Assembly (NCBI RefSeq): GCF_004004555.2
Contig: NZ_SACP01000001.1
Location: 124,001-188,000, forward strand
From: Methylobacterium oryzihabitans
GTDB lineage: Bacteria; Pseudomonadota; Alphaproteobacteria; Rhizobiales; Beijerinckiaceae
Reading direction: 5' to 3'
DNA length: 64,000 nt
Positions 18,695 through 27,581 of the stretch are shown one piece after another. The position numbers and the translations under genes were made by a program. The notes under the pieces were generated by a model, which was not told where the DNA came from, made no database searches, and saw only the letters and a list, made by a program, of their open reading frames with translations. Position 1 is the first letter of the stretch. Each line of letters opens with the position of its first letter.

Positions 18695-20125
18695 ATGCGC
18701 CGTCACCGCCACGCCAAGATCGTCGCCACCGTCGGCCCCGCCAGCGCCTCGCCCGAGCGGCTGCGCGCCCTGTTCCTGGCCGGGGTCGACACCTTCCGGC
18801 TCAACTTCTCCCACGGCAGCCACGAGGACCACGCCAAGGTCTACGCGGCGATCCGGGCCATCGAGGACGAGACCGGCCGGCCGATCGGCATCCTCCAGGA
18901 CCTCCAGGGGCCGAAGATCCGCATCGGGACGCTGGCGGGCGGACGCCTCGACCTCGCCCTCGGCGACCGCATCCGCTTCGTGCCCGGGGGCCGCGCCGGC
19001 GGCGCCGACGCGATTCCGCTGCCCCACCCGGAGATCTTCGCCTCCGTGGCGCCGGGCCAGGACCTGCTGATCGACGACGGCCGCGTCCGGGTGCGGGTGG
19101 TCGGGCTCGGCGACGACGCCATCGAGGCCGACGTGGTCACCGGCGGCACCATCTCGGACCGCAAGGGCGTCAACCTGCCCGGCACCGTTCTGTCGCTGTC
19201 GCCGCTGACCGAGAAGGACCGGGCCGACCTCGCCTTCGGCCTCGACCTCGGGGTCGACTGGGTCGCGCTGTCCTTCGTCCAGACGCCCTCCGACATGATC
19301 GAGGCCCGCGGCCTGATCCGCGGCCGGGCCGGGCTGATCGCCAAGATCGAGAAGCCTTCGGCGCTGGAGCACATCGACGACATCATCCGCCTCGCCGACG
19401 GGGTGATGGTCGCCCGCGGCGACCTCGGCGTCGAGCTGCCGCCCGAGGACGTGCCGGGCCGCCAGAAGGAACTGGTCCGGGCCTGCCGCCACGCCGTCAA
19501 GCCGGTGATCGTCGCGACCCAGATGCTGGATTCGATGGTCGCGGCCCCCTCCCCGACCCGGGCCGAGGCGTCCGACGTCGCCACCGCCGTCTACGACGGC
19601 GCCGACGCGGTGATGCTGTCGGCGGAATCGGCGGTCGGCCAGTACCCGATCGAGGCGGTCTCGATGATGGACCGGATCATCCGCCGCACCGAGCAGCACC
19701 GGCTCTACCGCTCCCTGGTCCAGGCCACCGAGCCCGACGTGGAGGACACCCCGCCCCACGCGGTCGCGGCCGCCGCCGCCGGGCTCGCCGACGCCATCTC
19801 GGCCAAGGCGGTGGTCGCCTTCACGCTGAGCGGCACCACCGCCGCCCGCATCGCCCGCCGGCGGCCGGACGTGCCGATCCTCGCCACCACCCCCGACCGT
19901 GCGGTGTCGCGCCGGCTGTCGCTGTACTGGGGCGCCCACAGCGTGATCTCGGAGGACGTCGCCTCCTACGAGGCGATGGTCGCGCGAGCCGAAGAGGTGG
20001 CGCAGCAGGAGGGCTTCGCCCAGGCGCCGGACCTCGTCGTCGTCGTCGCCGGCATCCCGTTCAAGACGCCGGGCACCACCAACAACCTGCGGGTGGTGGA
20101 ACTCGGCCGCTCCGGCGCGGCCTGA
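18695..20125 (+). CDS. pyk: Pyruvate kinase
   Basis: A 476-residue pyruvate kinase (phosphoenolpyruvate + ADP to pyruvate + ATP). Motifs in order: KIVATVGPAS, FRLNFSHGSHEDH (substrate/K+ site), VARGDLGVELPPEDVP (Mg/PEP site with Glu), KPVIVATQMLDSM, and DGADAVMLSAESAVGQYP. The C-terminal regulatory domain (from about residue 350) has FTLSGTTAARIARRRP. A good GGAGGAGAGG site precedes ATG 18695. It is transcribed alone; the next gene starts 52 bp downstream. Confidence 0.96.
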   Translation: MRRHRHAKIVATVGPASASPERLRALFLAGVDTFRLNFSHGSHEDHAKVYAAIRAIEDETGRPIGILQDLQGPKIRIGTLAGGRLDLALGDRIRFVPGGRAGGADAIPLPHPEIFASVAPGQDLLIDDGRVRVRVVGLGDDAIEADVVTGGTISDRKGVNLPGTVLSLSPLTEKDRADLAFGLDLGVDWVALSFVQTPSDMIEARGLIRGRAGLIAKIEKPSALEHIDDIIRLADGVMVARGDLGVELPPEDVPGRQKELVRACRHAVKPVIVATQMLDSMVAAPSPTRAEASDVATAVYDGADAVMLSAESAVGQYPIEAVSMMDRIIRRTEQHRLYRSLVQATEPDVEDTPPHAVAAAAAGLADAISAKAVVAFTLSGTTAARIARRRPDVPILATTPDRAVSRRLSLYWGAHSVISEDVASYEAMVARAEEVAQQEGFAQAPDLVVVVAGIPFKTPGTTNNLRVVELGRSGAA

Positions 20126-20177
20126 CCGCGTCGCGGGCGCGTTGACTCCGGTCGGCGGCGGCTCCTATCACCGTCCC

Positions 20178-20543
20178 ATGCGCCGCCTCCGGCACCAGCC
20201 ACTTCCCGTGAGCGCGATCATCGCGGTGATCGCGCTCTACGCGCTGGTGCTGCGGGTCTTCCTCGGCGGGCTGGCGCCGACCGACGTCGTGCCGGCCGCC
20301 GAGGTGATCTGCGCCCACGACGACGCCGGCGCGCCCCTCGGCAAGGATCCGGCCTGCCCGCAGCACGCCTGCTGCGTCGCCGCCCAGGTCGTGCCGCCGG
20401 TCTCGTCGCCCGCCCTCGACGCCGTCACGGTGGCGTGGCCGCTGCGCCGGGTCATCGCCGCGCTCCGCCCGGCCTCCGAGGCGCCGCCGGCCCGGGCGCC
20501 GCCCCGCCCCCGCCCCGATCCCCGAGGTCCCCCGCTCGCCTGA
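20178..20543 (+). CDS. DUF2946-like membrane protein
   Basis: A 121-residue protein starting MRRLRHQPLPVSAI. One N-terminal hydrophobic helix (about residues 9-30) is followed by a periplasmic part with metal-ligand-like groups: ICAHDD near residue 45 and CPQHACCVAA near residue 65, then a hydrophobic stretch and a proline/arginine-rich tail. The His/Cys pattern resembles DUF2946 proteins that accompany copper or iron uptake genes. The PepSY protein follows 66 bp downstream, consistent with that context. Assignment to the DUF is tentative. Confidence 0.55.
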   Translation: MRRLRHQPLPVSAIIAVIALYALVLRVFLGGLAPTDVVPAAEVICAHDDAGAPLGKDPACPQHACCVAAQVVPPVSSPALDAVTVAWPLRRVIAALRPASEAPPARAPPRPRPDPRGPPLA

Positions 20544-20609
20544 CCGATCCGCCGTTCCGGTCGCTTCCCTCGCGCCCGGCCCGATCGCCCAGACCCGGAC
20601 CTCTCCTCC

Positions 20610-21971
20610 ATGTCGACTCTCGCCCGAGGCCTCGCGCGCCCGTCGCCCGATGCCGTCTACCGCGCCGTGTGGCGCTGGCACTTCTATGCCGGCCTGCTCT
20701 GCCTGCCGTTCCTGATCCTGCTCTCCACCACCGGCGCGCTCTACCTGTTCAAGGACGAGATCACCGCCGCTCTGTTCCCTCGCCGCACGGTGGTCGCGCA
20801 GCACGCCGCCGCGCCGCTCTCGCCCGACCGGCTGATCTACATCGCCGCGCAGGCGGTGCCGGACGGGACCCCGGTGACCTATCTCGACCCGGCCGGCCCG
20901 ACCGCGCCGGCCGTCGTCACCCTGGCGGGCGGGGTCGCGAAGACCCTCGTCACCCTCGACCCGTGGACCGGCGACGTGCTCGACCGCACCCGCGCCGACC
21001 GCGAGCCGATGGCGGTGGTGCGCCGCCTGCACAGCCTGTCGTATTTCGGGCCGGTGGCGAACGGCGTCATCGAGGTCGTCGCCGGCTTCACCCTGATCCT
21101 GGTCCTGACCGGGGCCTACCTGTGGTGGCCGCGCCGGCAATCGGGGGGCGTGGTCACCGTGCGCGGCACGCCCCGGCGCCGGGTGTGGTGGCGCGACCTC
21201 CACGCGGTGACCGGCCTCGTCGCCGGGACCGGGCTGTTCTTCCTCGCCGCCACCGGCCTGCCGTGGTCGATCCTGTGGGGCCAGGAGTTGCGCGCCCTGT
21301 CGAACCGCGCCGGCCTCGGCCAGCCGGAGGCATTGTGGGCCGGCGTTCCGGTCTCGGCGGTGCCGGCGGGCGCGGTTCTCGATCAGGCCGGCTGGGCGCT
21401 GGAGGCGGCGCCGCTGCCGCGCTCGCAGCCGCGGGACGCCGCCCCCATCGGCATCGACCGCGCGGCCGGAATCCTGCGCGACCTCGGCATGCCGGCGGGC
21501 TACGAGCTGTCCCTGCCGGTCGGCGAGACCGGCATCTACGCCGCCGCGGCCTATCCTCGCGACGTCACCCGCCAGCGGATGATCTCCCTCGACCAGTACA
21601 GCGGCCGGCCGCTCGTCGACGTGCGTTTCGGCGAGATCGGCCCGGTCGGGCGGGCGATCCAGTACGGCATCGGGATCCACAAGGGCGAGCTGTGGGGGCG
21701 GGCCAATCAGTTGGCGATGCTGGCCTTCTGCCTTGCCACGATCCTGCTCGCGGTCACCGCCGGGGTGATGTGGTGGAAGCGCCGCCCCGCCGGCGGCCTC
21801 GGCGTGCCGCCCTGGCCGCACGACCGCCGCGCCGCCGTCACCGTCACGCTGATCGTCGCGGGCCTCGGCGCGCTGTTCCCGCTGACCGGCTTCGCGATCC
21901 TGGCGATGATCCTGGCGGATGCCGCCGGCCAGGGCGTCGCCCGCTGGCTGCGGGCGCCGGCGGCGGCGTGA
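20610..21971 (+). CDS. PepSY-associated TM helix protein (iron/copper reductase-like)
   Basis: A 453-residue PepSY_TM protein. The N-terminus has VYRAVWRWHFYAGLLCLPFLILL (first membrane helix with conserved His). A large periplasmic region follows, and other helices contain LHSLSYFGPVANGVIEVVAGF, WWPRRQSGG and WWRDLHAVTGLVAGTGLFF. Further conserved histidines lie in GIHKGELWGRANQLAM. Members are inner-membrane proteins thought to reduce ferric siderophores or help copper handling. It is paired with the DUF2946-like protein. Confidence 0.86.
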   Translation: MSTLARGLARPSPDAVYRAVWRWHFYAGLLCLPFLILLSTTGALYLFKDEITAALFPRRTVVAQHAAAPLSPDRLIYIAAQAVPDGTPVTYLDPAGPTAPAVVTLAGGVAKTLVTLDPWTGDVLDRTRADREPMAVVRRLHSLSYFGPVANGVIEVVAGFTLILVLTGAYLWWPRRQSGGVVTVRGTPRRRVWWRDLHAVTGLVAGTGLFFLAATGLPWSILWGQELRALSNRAGLGQPEALWAGVPVSAVPAGAVLDQAGWALEAAPLPRSQPRDAAPIGIDRAAGILRDLGMPAGYELSLPVGETGIYAAAAYPRDVTRQRMISLDQYSGRPLVDVRFGEIGPVGRAIQYGIGIHKGELWGRANQLAMLAFCLATILLAVTAGVMWWKRRPAGGLGVPPWPHDRRAAVTVTLIVAGLGALFPLTGFAILAMILADAAGQGVARWLRAPAAA

Positions 21972-22058
21972 GGTGGGGGGCGGCCCGGGCTTCCTCACGG
22001 CCACGGCCGGCCGTTGCCCGCCGGGCGTTCTGCTGCGTGGACCGAAGTCGGAAGGACG

Positions 22059-22289
22059 TCAGCGGCGGGAGGCGAGTCGCTTCCGGTGGCGGGGAGGTTT
22101 CGCCTTGTTCAGGTCGTGCAGGATCTGAAGGTTGGTGAGGCCCGCCAGGGGCGACAGGTCGCTGACCTGTGTGTTCATCAGATAGAGGCTCTGGAGGCTG
22201 GTGAGGCCCGCCAGGACCGACAGGTCGCTGACCTGTGTGTTCATCAGATCGAGGCTCTGGAGGCTGGTGAGGCCCGCCAGAGGCGACAG
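22059..22289 (-). pseudogene. 3' remnant of the LRR gene, separated by IS insertion
   Basis: The last 76 codons of the LRR gene that begins at 25929. Read on the minus strand it continues exactly where the other part stops: two full 22-residue repeats (LSPLAGLTSLQSLDLMNTQVSD is one), a partial repeat, and a basic C-terminal tail KPPRHRKRLASRR, ending at a stop at 22059. When the IS and one copy of the target duplication are removed, both parts join in frame, giving an ancestral protein of about 849 residues. No start codon of its own was found. Confidence 0.85.
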
Positions 22290-22342
22290 GTCTGAACCGC
22301 CCCGGGTTTCCCGGAGGCTCCAACTTCTGAGAGGATGGAGCC

Positions 22343-22669
22343 ATGACGAAGCGAACAAGCCCGTTTTCCCCCGAGGTGCGCGAGCGTGCCGTGCGGATGG
22401 TGCGCGAGCACGAAGGCGAGCACGGCTCGCAATGGGCAGCGATCCAGTCGATCGCGGCCAAGATCGGCTGCTCGGGCGAGACGCTGAGGAACTGGGTTCG
22501 CCAGTCTGAGCAGGATCAGGGCGTACGTCCTGGCCAGACGACGGACGAGCGCGAGCGGATCAAGGCGCTTGAACGTGAGAACCGCGAGCTGCGCCAGGCC
22601 AACGAAATCCTGCGCAAGGCGTCGGCATATTTTGCCATGGCGGAGCTCGACCGCCGGTCGCGGCCATGA
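22343..22669 (+). CDS. IS3-family transposase OrfA
   Basis: A 108-residue OrfA. It has an N-terminal helix-turn-helix (about residues 8-55, [16 protein letters not shown] and [15 protein letters not shown]) that binds the IS ends, and a C-terminal leucine-zipper-like helix ([20 protein letters not shown]) for multimerisation. It ends in ATGA overlap with orfB, unlike the -1 frameshift overlap of many IS3 members; coupled initiation or frameshifting may both occur. Codon use resembles the host. Confidence 0.92.
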   Translation: MTKRTSPFSPEVRERAVRMVREHEGEHGSQWAAIQSIAAKIGCSGETLRNWVRQSEQDQGVRPGQTTDERERIKALERENRELRQANEILRKASAYFAMAELDRRSRP

Positions 22670-23571
22670 TCAGCTTCATTGACGATCATCGGGAGATCTA
22701 CGGGGTCGAGCCGATCTGCAGGGTACTGCCGATTGCCCCGTCGACCTACTACGTGCATGCCGCCCGGCGTGCCGATTCCGAGAAGCAACCGGTTCGTGCT
22801 CGCAGCGAAGCCGCGTTGATGATCGAGATAAAGCGCGTGTTCGAGGCCAACTTCTGTGTCTACGGTGTACGCAAGATCTGGCGGCAGCTGGCCCGGGAGG
22901 GGATCGTGACCGCTCGATGCACGGTGGCGCGGCTGATGCGCCGATTGGGCTTGGCGGGGGTGGTGCGTGGCAGGACCGTGCGCACCACGATCCCCGACCC
23001 GGCTGCTGCCTGTCCGCTCGACCGGGTCAACCGCCACTTCAAGGCTCCCCGACCGAACGCCTTGTGGGTCAGCGACTTCACCTACGTAGCGACGTGGTCG
23101 GGCTTCGTGTACGTGGCGTTCGTCATCGATGTGTTCGCCCGGCGCATCGTCGGCTGGCGGGCCTCACGCAACGCTCACGCGAGCTTCGTCCTGGATGCCC
23201 TGGAGCAGGCCCTGCACGAGCGTTGTCCCGTTCAGGGCAGCGGACTGGTGCATCACTCGGACCGCGGCTCGCAATACTTAGCTCTACGGTACACCGAGCG
23301 CTTGGCTGGAGCAGGGATCGAGCCGTCGGTCGGCAGCGTCGGCGACAGCTACGACAACGCCTTGGCGGAGACGATCAACGGCTTGTTCAAAGCGGAGGTG
23401 ATCCATCGGCGCGGGCCGTGGCGTTCCTTCGAGGCGGTCGAGTACGCCACCCTGGAGTGGGTCGACTGGTACAACAACCGTCGCCTCCTCGCGCCAATCG
23501 GCAACGTCCCTCCCGCCGAGGCCGAAGCGCGCTATCATACCCACGTCCGCGACCAAGCCTTGGCCGCCTGA
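22666..23571 (+). CDS. IS3-family transposase OrfB (DDE integrase)
   Basis: A 301-residue catalytic subunit. An N-terminal HTH_21-like region ([13 protein letters not shown]) is followed by the rve integrase core: the first Asp in [16 protein letters not shown], the second in HHSDRGSQY, and the catalytic Glu in [15 protein letters not shown]. It therefore retains the full DDE triad, so it is predicted active. The start codon ATG at 22666 overlaps the orfA stop by 4 bp. Confidence 0.94.
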   Translation: MISFIDDHREIYGVEPICRVLPIAPSTYYVHAARRADSEKQPVRARSEAALMIEIKRVFEANFCVYGVRKIWRQLAREGIVTARCTVARLMRRLGLAGVVRGRTVRTTIPDPAAACPLDRVNRHFKAPRPNALWVSDFTYVATWSGFVYVAFVIDVFARRIVGWRASRNAHASFVLDALEQALHERCPVQGSGLVHHSDRGSQYLALRYTERLAGAGIEPSVGSVGDSYDNALAETINGLFKAEVIHRRGPWRSFEAVEYATLEWVDWYNNRRLLAPIGNVPPAEAEARYHTHVRDQALAA

Positions 23572-23607
23572 CCCAAGACAAACAGCCTCCGAAAAACCCG
23601 GAGCGGT

Positions 23608-25929
23608 TCAGTCGCTGACCTGAGTGCCGCTCAGAGTGAGGCTCTGGAGGGTGGTGAGGCCCGCCAGGACCGACAGGTCGCTGACCTGTGTGTTCCTCAG
23701 ATCGAGGCTCTGGAGGGTGGTGAGGCCCGCCAGGACCGACAGGTCGCTGACCTGTGTGTTCCTCAGATCGAGGCTCTGGAGGGTGGTGAGGCCCGCCAGG
23801 ACCGACAGGTCGCTGACCTGTGTGCCGCTCAGATCGAGGCTCTGGAGGGTGGTGAGGCCCGCCAGGACCGACAGGTCGCTGACTTGTGTGCCGCTCAGAT
23901 CGAGGCTCTGGAGAGTGGTGAGGCCCGCCAGGGGCGACAGGTCGCTGACCTGAGTGCCGCTCAGATCGAGGCTCTGGAGGGTGGTGAGGCCCGCCAGGAC
24001 CGACAGGTCGCTGACCTGAGTGCCGCTCAGATCGAGGCTCTGGAGGGTGGTGAGGCCCGCCAGGGGCGACAGGTCGCTGACCTGTATGTTCATCAGAGTG
24101 AGGCTCCGGAGGGTGGTGAGGCCCGCCAGGACCGACAGGTCGCTGACCTGTGTGTTCATCAGAGTGAGGCTCTGGAGGGTGGTGAGGCCCGCCAGGACCG
24201 ACAGGTCGCTGACCTGTGTGTTCCTCAGATCGAGGCTCTGGAGGCTGGTGAGGCCCGCCAGGGGCGACAGGTCGCTGACCTGTGTGCCCATCAGATCGAG
24301 GCTCCGGAGGGTGGTGAGGCCCGCCAGGACCGACAGGTCGCTGACCTGTGTGCCGCTCAGATCGAGGCTCTGGAGGGTGGTGAGGCCCGCCAGGGGCGAC
24401 AGGTCGCTGACCTGTGTGTTCCTCAGATCAAGGCTCTGGAGGGTGGTGAGGCCCGCCAGGGGCGACAGGTCGCTGACCTGTGTGTTCATCAGATAGAGGC
24501 TCTGGAGGGTGGTGAGGCCCACCAGGGGCGACAGGTCGCTGACCTGTGTGCCCATCAGATCGAGGCTCCGGAGGGTGGTGAGGCCCGCCAGGAGTTTCAA
24601 ATCATCGAGTTGCGTGAAAGCGAAGTTCAGATCGTGAAGGAAGGGCCGCCATTCGGCCGGCGGCGCGCGACCCTCCAGGATCATCGCGCGGGCCTGTGCC
24701 TCCACATCATCCGGCACCGGCTGCGCCGGTGCTCCCGGAAGCGCCGCGCGGGCACCCGCCGGTCCCTCCTCCACGAACAGCCGCAGCGCGTGCCGCAGGT
24801 CGTCCGGCCACGACGCGGACAGGGCGTCCACCTCCGCCTTCCCTGCCGCGAGCATCGCCCGCGCCGTCTCGGCGCGACCCGCGCGATCCGGATCGGCCTC
24901 GGTTCCAGGCAGGCGGGCGAGGGCCAGGGCTTCGGCCCCGGCGAGGATCAGGTTGCCGGTATGGCCCACCGCCCGGGCGCCGGCCTTGGCGCCCTGGAAG
25001 TCGTCGGGTGCAGCGGTGTCGCCGAGCAGGCCGAGTTCGGCGGCGTCGCGGTCGGTGATGGCCTTCCTGTCCCGGGCGACGCGGGCGAAGTCGCGGGCGG
25101 GCTGAAAAAGATCCTCCCGGGCGAGGAACCGGCCGGCAGCATCGTCCAGCGCCGCCACGGTCGGGAAGCCGCGCAGCCACGGCGCGGCGAGGCGCACGAG
25201 GTCGGTGAGCAGGCCGTGGAGGTCGGCGTCGAGGGGCTCGTCGTGGCGGCCGGGATCGTTCTGGAGGCGGGTGTCGGTGTCGAGGAAGCGGCCGAGGCGC
25301 AGCAGCGCCGCGTAGGCCTCGCCGAGCTGGTCGAGCACGGCTTGCGGCTCGCCCTGCACGATGGCGCACAACATCTCCGCCGTCGCCGGCAGGGGCTTCC
25401 AGGTGCGCGAATTGCCGAGCCGTCGCGCCTCCCCGGCCAGATCGGCGGCGGCGGCACAGATCGCCCGCTGCAATTGCCGCCGCACCGGATCGGCCGCGGC
25501 GCGGGCATCGGTCGGGCGCCTCGTGCGGTCGAGGGTGAAGTGGTCGCCCTCGGGAATCCAGAGCCCGCCGGCCGGGTCGCGCTTCGCCCGGGCGACGACC
25601 AGGGCCGCCTTCTCGTGCCGCGCGGCGAGGAAGGCTTTGCGCAGGGCCTCGCGGGCATCAGCGTGGCGGGGGTTGCCCTCCGGCCCGAACAGGGCGCGCA
25701 GGACCGGCTCGATTGCGTCGGGCAGCGCCGTGCCCTTGCGCCAGTTCGAGACCGTGCGGGGCGAGACGTAGTCGTTGTCGCGACCGCTCGGCACCTCGCG
25801 GGCGAAGCCAGCGTCGGTCCACGGCTCGCCGGCCGAGCGGGCCGGGCGCGTCCCCCCGCTCAGGTGCCCCGCCAGCAACGCCGCGAAGCGCCCTTGGGCA
25901 CTGTCAGGCTCCGCGGGTTTGCGGGGCAT
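23608..25929 (-). CDS. LRR protein with N-terminal HTH-like region, truncated by IS
   Basis: The 773-residue 5' part of the interrupted LRR gene. Residues about 8-85 include a helix-turn-helix-like pattern (FAALLAGHL, then SPRTVSNWRKGTALPD, then EPVLRALFG), resembling Xre-type domains. Residues about 95-410 are helical with no recognised family. A cap segment (ARAMILEGRAPPAEWRPFL, then DLNFAFTQLDD) precedes 15 near-identical 22-residue LRRs of consensus LSxLAGLTTLQSLDLxxTQVSD. The stop TGA is the last three bases of the IS, so the original had at least two more repeats and a basic tail. No signal peptide; likely cytoplasmic. Function unknown; a sensor or regulator is inferred from HTH plus LRR. 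Confidence 0.8.
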   Translation of the reverse strand: MPRKPAEPDSAQGRFAALLAGHLSGGTRPARSAGEPWTDAGFAREVPSGRDNDYVSPRTVSNWRKGTALPDAIEPVLRALFGPEGNPRHADAREALRKAFLAARHEKAALVVARAKRDPAGGLWIPEGDHFTLDRTRRPTDARAAADPVRRQLQRAICAAAADLAGEARRLGNSRTWKPLPATAEMLCAIVQGEPQAVLDQLGEAYAALLRLGRFLDTDTRLQNDPGRHDEPLDADLHGLLTDLVRLAAPWLRGFPTVAALDDAAGRFLAREDLFQPARDFARVARDRKAITDRDAAELGLLGDTAAPDDFQGAKAGARAVGHTGNLILAGAEALALARLPGTEADPDRAGRAETARAMLAAGKAEVDALSASWPDDLRHALRLFVEEGPAGARAALPGAPAQPVPDDVEAQARAMILEGRAPPAEWRPFLHDLNFAFTQLDDLKLLAGLTTLRSLDLMGTQVSDLSPLVGLTTLQSLYLMNTQVSDLSPLAGLTTLQSLDLRNTQVSDLSPLAGLTTLQSLDLSGTQVSDLSVLAGLTTLRSLDLMGTQVSDLSPLAGLTSLQSLDLRNTQVSDLSVLAGLTTLQSLTLMNTQVSDLSVLAGLTTLRSLTLMNIQVSDLSPLAGLTTLQSLDLSGTQVSDLSVLAGLTTLQSLDLSGTQVSDLSPLAGLTTLQSLDLSGTQVSDLSVLAGLTTLQSLDLSGTQVSDLSVLAGLTTLQSLDLRNTQVSDLSVLAGLTTLQSLDLRNTQVSDLSVLAGLTTLQSLTLSGTQVSD
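23614..24603. repeat. 66-bp tandem repeats encoding LRRs
   Basis: Fifteen tandem 66-bp units encode the LRRs on the minus strand, each differing at only a few bases. The recurring core includes CAGGTCGCTGACCTG. Two further units lie beyond the IS at 22150-22289. The unit length is a multiple of three, so copy-number change would not shift frame. Confidence 0.9.
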
Positions 25930-26012
25930 TGCGGGACCGTGCGGGGGAGAGCCTCAGCATTGCGGTCAGGATGGCGTGAATGAGGAGCCGGAGCAACCAG
26001 AGGAATCCCGAG

Positions 26013-26177
26013 ATGACCGGCCCCCACGACCTCGACCACCACCGCCGCTGCTATGCGGGGCTCGCGACCGCCTATGTCGCGATCGTCCTTCTGTATGCCG
26101 CTCACGGCGACATGGCCCACGCCGCCTGCGTCCTCGCCGTGGCGCTGATCTACGCCGCCCTCTCGCTCGCAGCGTGA
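26013..26177 (+). CDS. Small hypothetical membrane protein
   Basis: A 54-residue ORF (MTGPHDLDHHRRCYAG start) with two hydrophobic helices (ATAYVAIVLLYAA and AACVLAVALIYAALSL). An in-frame start also exists at 25980, but ATG 26013 has an AGAGGA-type site about 10 bases upstream. It is divergent from the LRR gene across 83 bp. No family recognised. Confidence 0.45.
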   Translation: MTGPHDLDHHRRCYAGLATAYVAIVLLYAAHGDMAHAACVLAVALIYAALSLAA

Positions 26178-26355
26178 GAGGGTGACCTCGCTAGGAGCCG
26201 GCAGGGACCTCCCCGCCCTGCCGCTCGTTTGGCGCCCTCGCAGGCCGTGCGGTGCAGCCCGGGTTGCCGCCCCGCCCGCCCCACCCGAAAGTCCAACCCG
26301 CCGCCCGCGCCCCCCGCCGTTGCGCCCCGCCGGAGCCTCGTGCAAGGGTCCGGCG

Positions 26356-26874
26356 ATGGTCGCCCCCCGACTCCTGCCCCTCCTCTGCGCCCTGCTGCTG
26401 CCGGGGCCGGTCCTCGCGGCCGGGGAGCCGGTCAAGGCGGCGTTGTTCCCGGTCGAGCTGCTGGAGCCGGGCGTCGTCGTCGCCCGCCCGCTGCGGCCCG
26501 ACGAGACCCGCCGCCTCGGCCTCGCCACCGAGGAACTGCGCCGGCAGATCGACGCGAACGGCGCCCTCGCCCCCGTCGATCTCGCCCCGCAGGCGGCCCA
26601 GATCCGCAAGGACGCGCCGCTCTACAAGTGCGAGGGCTGCGCCGAGCGCATCGCCCGCGAGGCCGGCGCCGCGGTCGCGGTCTACGGCTACGTCCAGCGC
26701 AACACCAATCAGGTCCTCAACGTCACCATCACGATCACCGACACGGCGAGCGGCAAGGTGCTGCGCGGCGGGCAGGCGGTCATCAGCGGCGACACCGACG
26801 AGACCTGGCGCCACGGCGTGCGCTGGGTGGTGAAGAACCGCCTCCTCGCCGAGCCGCTGCCGGACCGCTCGTGA
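26356..26874 (+). CDS. DUF2380-like secreted protein
   Basis: A 172-residue protein with a signal peptide (MVAPRLLPLLCALLLPGPVLA, cleavage near 21). The mature part resembles DUF2380/DUF3280 proteins: AALFPVELLEPG at the start, KCEGCAERIAREAGAAVAVYGYV (possible disulfide or metal CxxC), and TITITDTASGKVLRGGQAVI. It overlaps the start of mfnB by one base (TGATG), so it is translated with the cofactor operon. Periplasmic location and unknown role; its link with C1 metabolism rests on context. Confidence 0.65.
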   Translation: MVAPRLLPLLCALLLPGPVLAAGEPVKAALFPVELLEPGVVVARPLRPDETRRLGLATEELRRQIDANGALAPVDLAPQAAQIRKDAPLYKCEGCAERIAREAGAAVAVYGYVQRNTNQVLNVTITITDTASGKVLRGGQAVISGDTDETWRHGVRWVVKNRLLAEPLPDRS

Positions 26875-27572
26875 TGCCGCCCGCCGATTCCCGCCGGGTG
26901 CGCCTCCTCGTCAGCGTCCGCGACCCCGCCGAGGCGGCCCTGGCCCGCGCCGCCGGCGCCGACCTCGTCGACGCCAAGGATCCCGCCCGCGGCGCCCTCG
27001 GCGGCCTGCCGCCGGACGAGACCCGCGCCGTGATCGCCGCCGCCGCCGGCGGGCCGACCAGCGCCGTCGCGGGCGAGCCCGCCTCCGGGGAGGAAGCCGC
27101 CGCGATGCTGGCCGCTCTCGCGGGATGCGGCGCCGACTACCTCAAGATCGCGGTGCCCCCCGGGCTCGACCCGGCCGTCCTGCGCCTGCCCGTCGTGCCC
27201 CCGGTGATCGCCGTGCTGTTCGCCGAGGACGGGCCAGACCCGGCCATCGTGCCCGTCCTTGCCGCAGCGGGGTTTTCCGGCGCGATGATCGACACGCGCG
27301 TGAAGGACGGGCGCCGCCTTACCGACCACCTCGCCCTGCCGCAGCTTGCCGCCTTCACCGACGCCTGCCGGCGGGCCGGCCTGCTCTCGGGCCTCGCCGG
27401 GTCGCTCCGCCTCGACGACATCCCGGCCCTCGCGGCCCTGGCACCGGGCTATCTCGGCTTCCGTGGCGGGCTCTGCGCCGGCGCCGACCGCCGCGGCGGC
27501 CTCGATCCGGCCCTGATCCGCGCGGCGGCGCGGCGCCTCGCCGCGGCGCCCGCCGACGCCGCGGCGGCGTAG
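26874..27572 (+). CDS. mfnB: (5-formylfuran-3-yl)methyl phosphate synthase (MfnB-like)
   Basis: A 232-residue homologue of MfnB (formerly DUF556), a TIM-barrel enzyme that condenses glyceraldehyde 3-phosphate to the furan precursor of methanofuran. Lys35 in VDAKDPARGALG matches the Schiff-base lysine, and further family motifs are the lysine in YLKIAVPPGL and MIDTRVKDGR. The C-terminus GFRGGLCAGADR matches the phosphate-binding end. In methylobacteria this gene clusters with formaldehyde-activation genes, as here. The start overlaps the upstream stop. Confidence 0.87.
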   Translation: MPPADSRRVRLLVSVRDPAEAALARAAGADLVDAKDPARGALGGLPPDETRAVIAAAAGGPTSAVAGEPASGEEAAAMLAALAGCGADYLKIAVPPGLDPAVLRLPVVPPVIAVLFAEDGPDPAIVPVLAAAGFSGAMIDTRVKDGRRLTDHLALPQLAAFTDACRRAGLLSGLAGSLRLDDIPALAALAPGYLGFRGGLCAGADRRGGLDPALIRAAARRLAAAPADAAAA

Positions 27573-27581
27573 AACGCCGCG

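Larger units (their letters stand above)
22293..23610 (+). mobile_element. Complete IS3-family insertion sequence (1318 bp)
   Basis: The element has 27-bp terminal inverted repeats at 22293-22319 and 23584-23610, identical at 24 positions (TGAACCGC, then CCGGGTTT, then CGGAGGCT with three differing bases between). It is flanked by a 3-bp direct repeat GTC (22290-22292 and 23611-23613), the target duplication. It encodes orfA and orfB in the same direction. IR, 3-bp duplication and gene arrangement all fit the IS3 family, probably the IS51-like subgroup. It looks intact and potentially mobile. Confidence 0.93.

Noticed and set aside
23614..24603. Possible CRISPR array because of regular repeats
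   Set aside because: Units are contiguous 66-bp coding repeats with no unique spacers; they translate into LRRs.
23884..25983. A 699-codon open frame on the plus strand opposite LRR protein 1
   Set aside because: It is a by-product of the 66-bp repeat and high GC; it has no start context or family similarity, and the minus strand carries a clear LRR protein.
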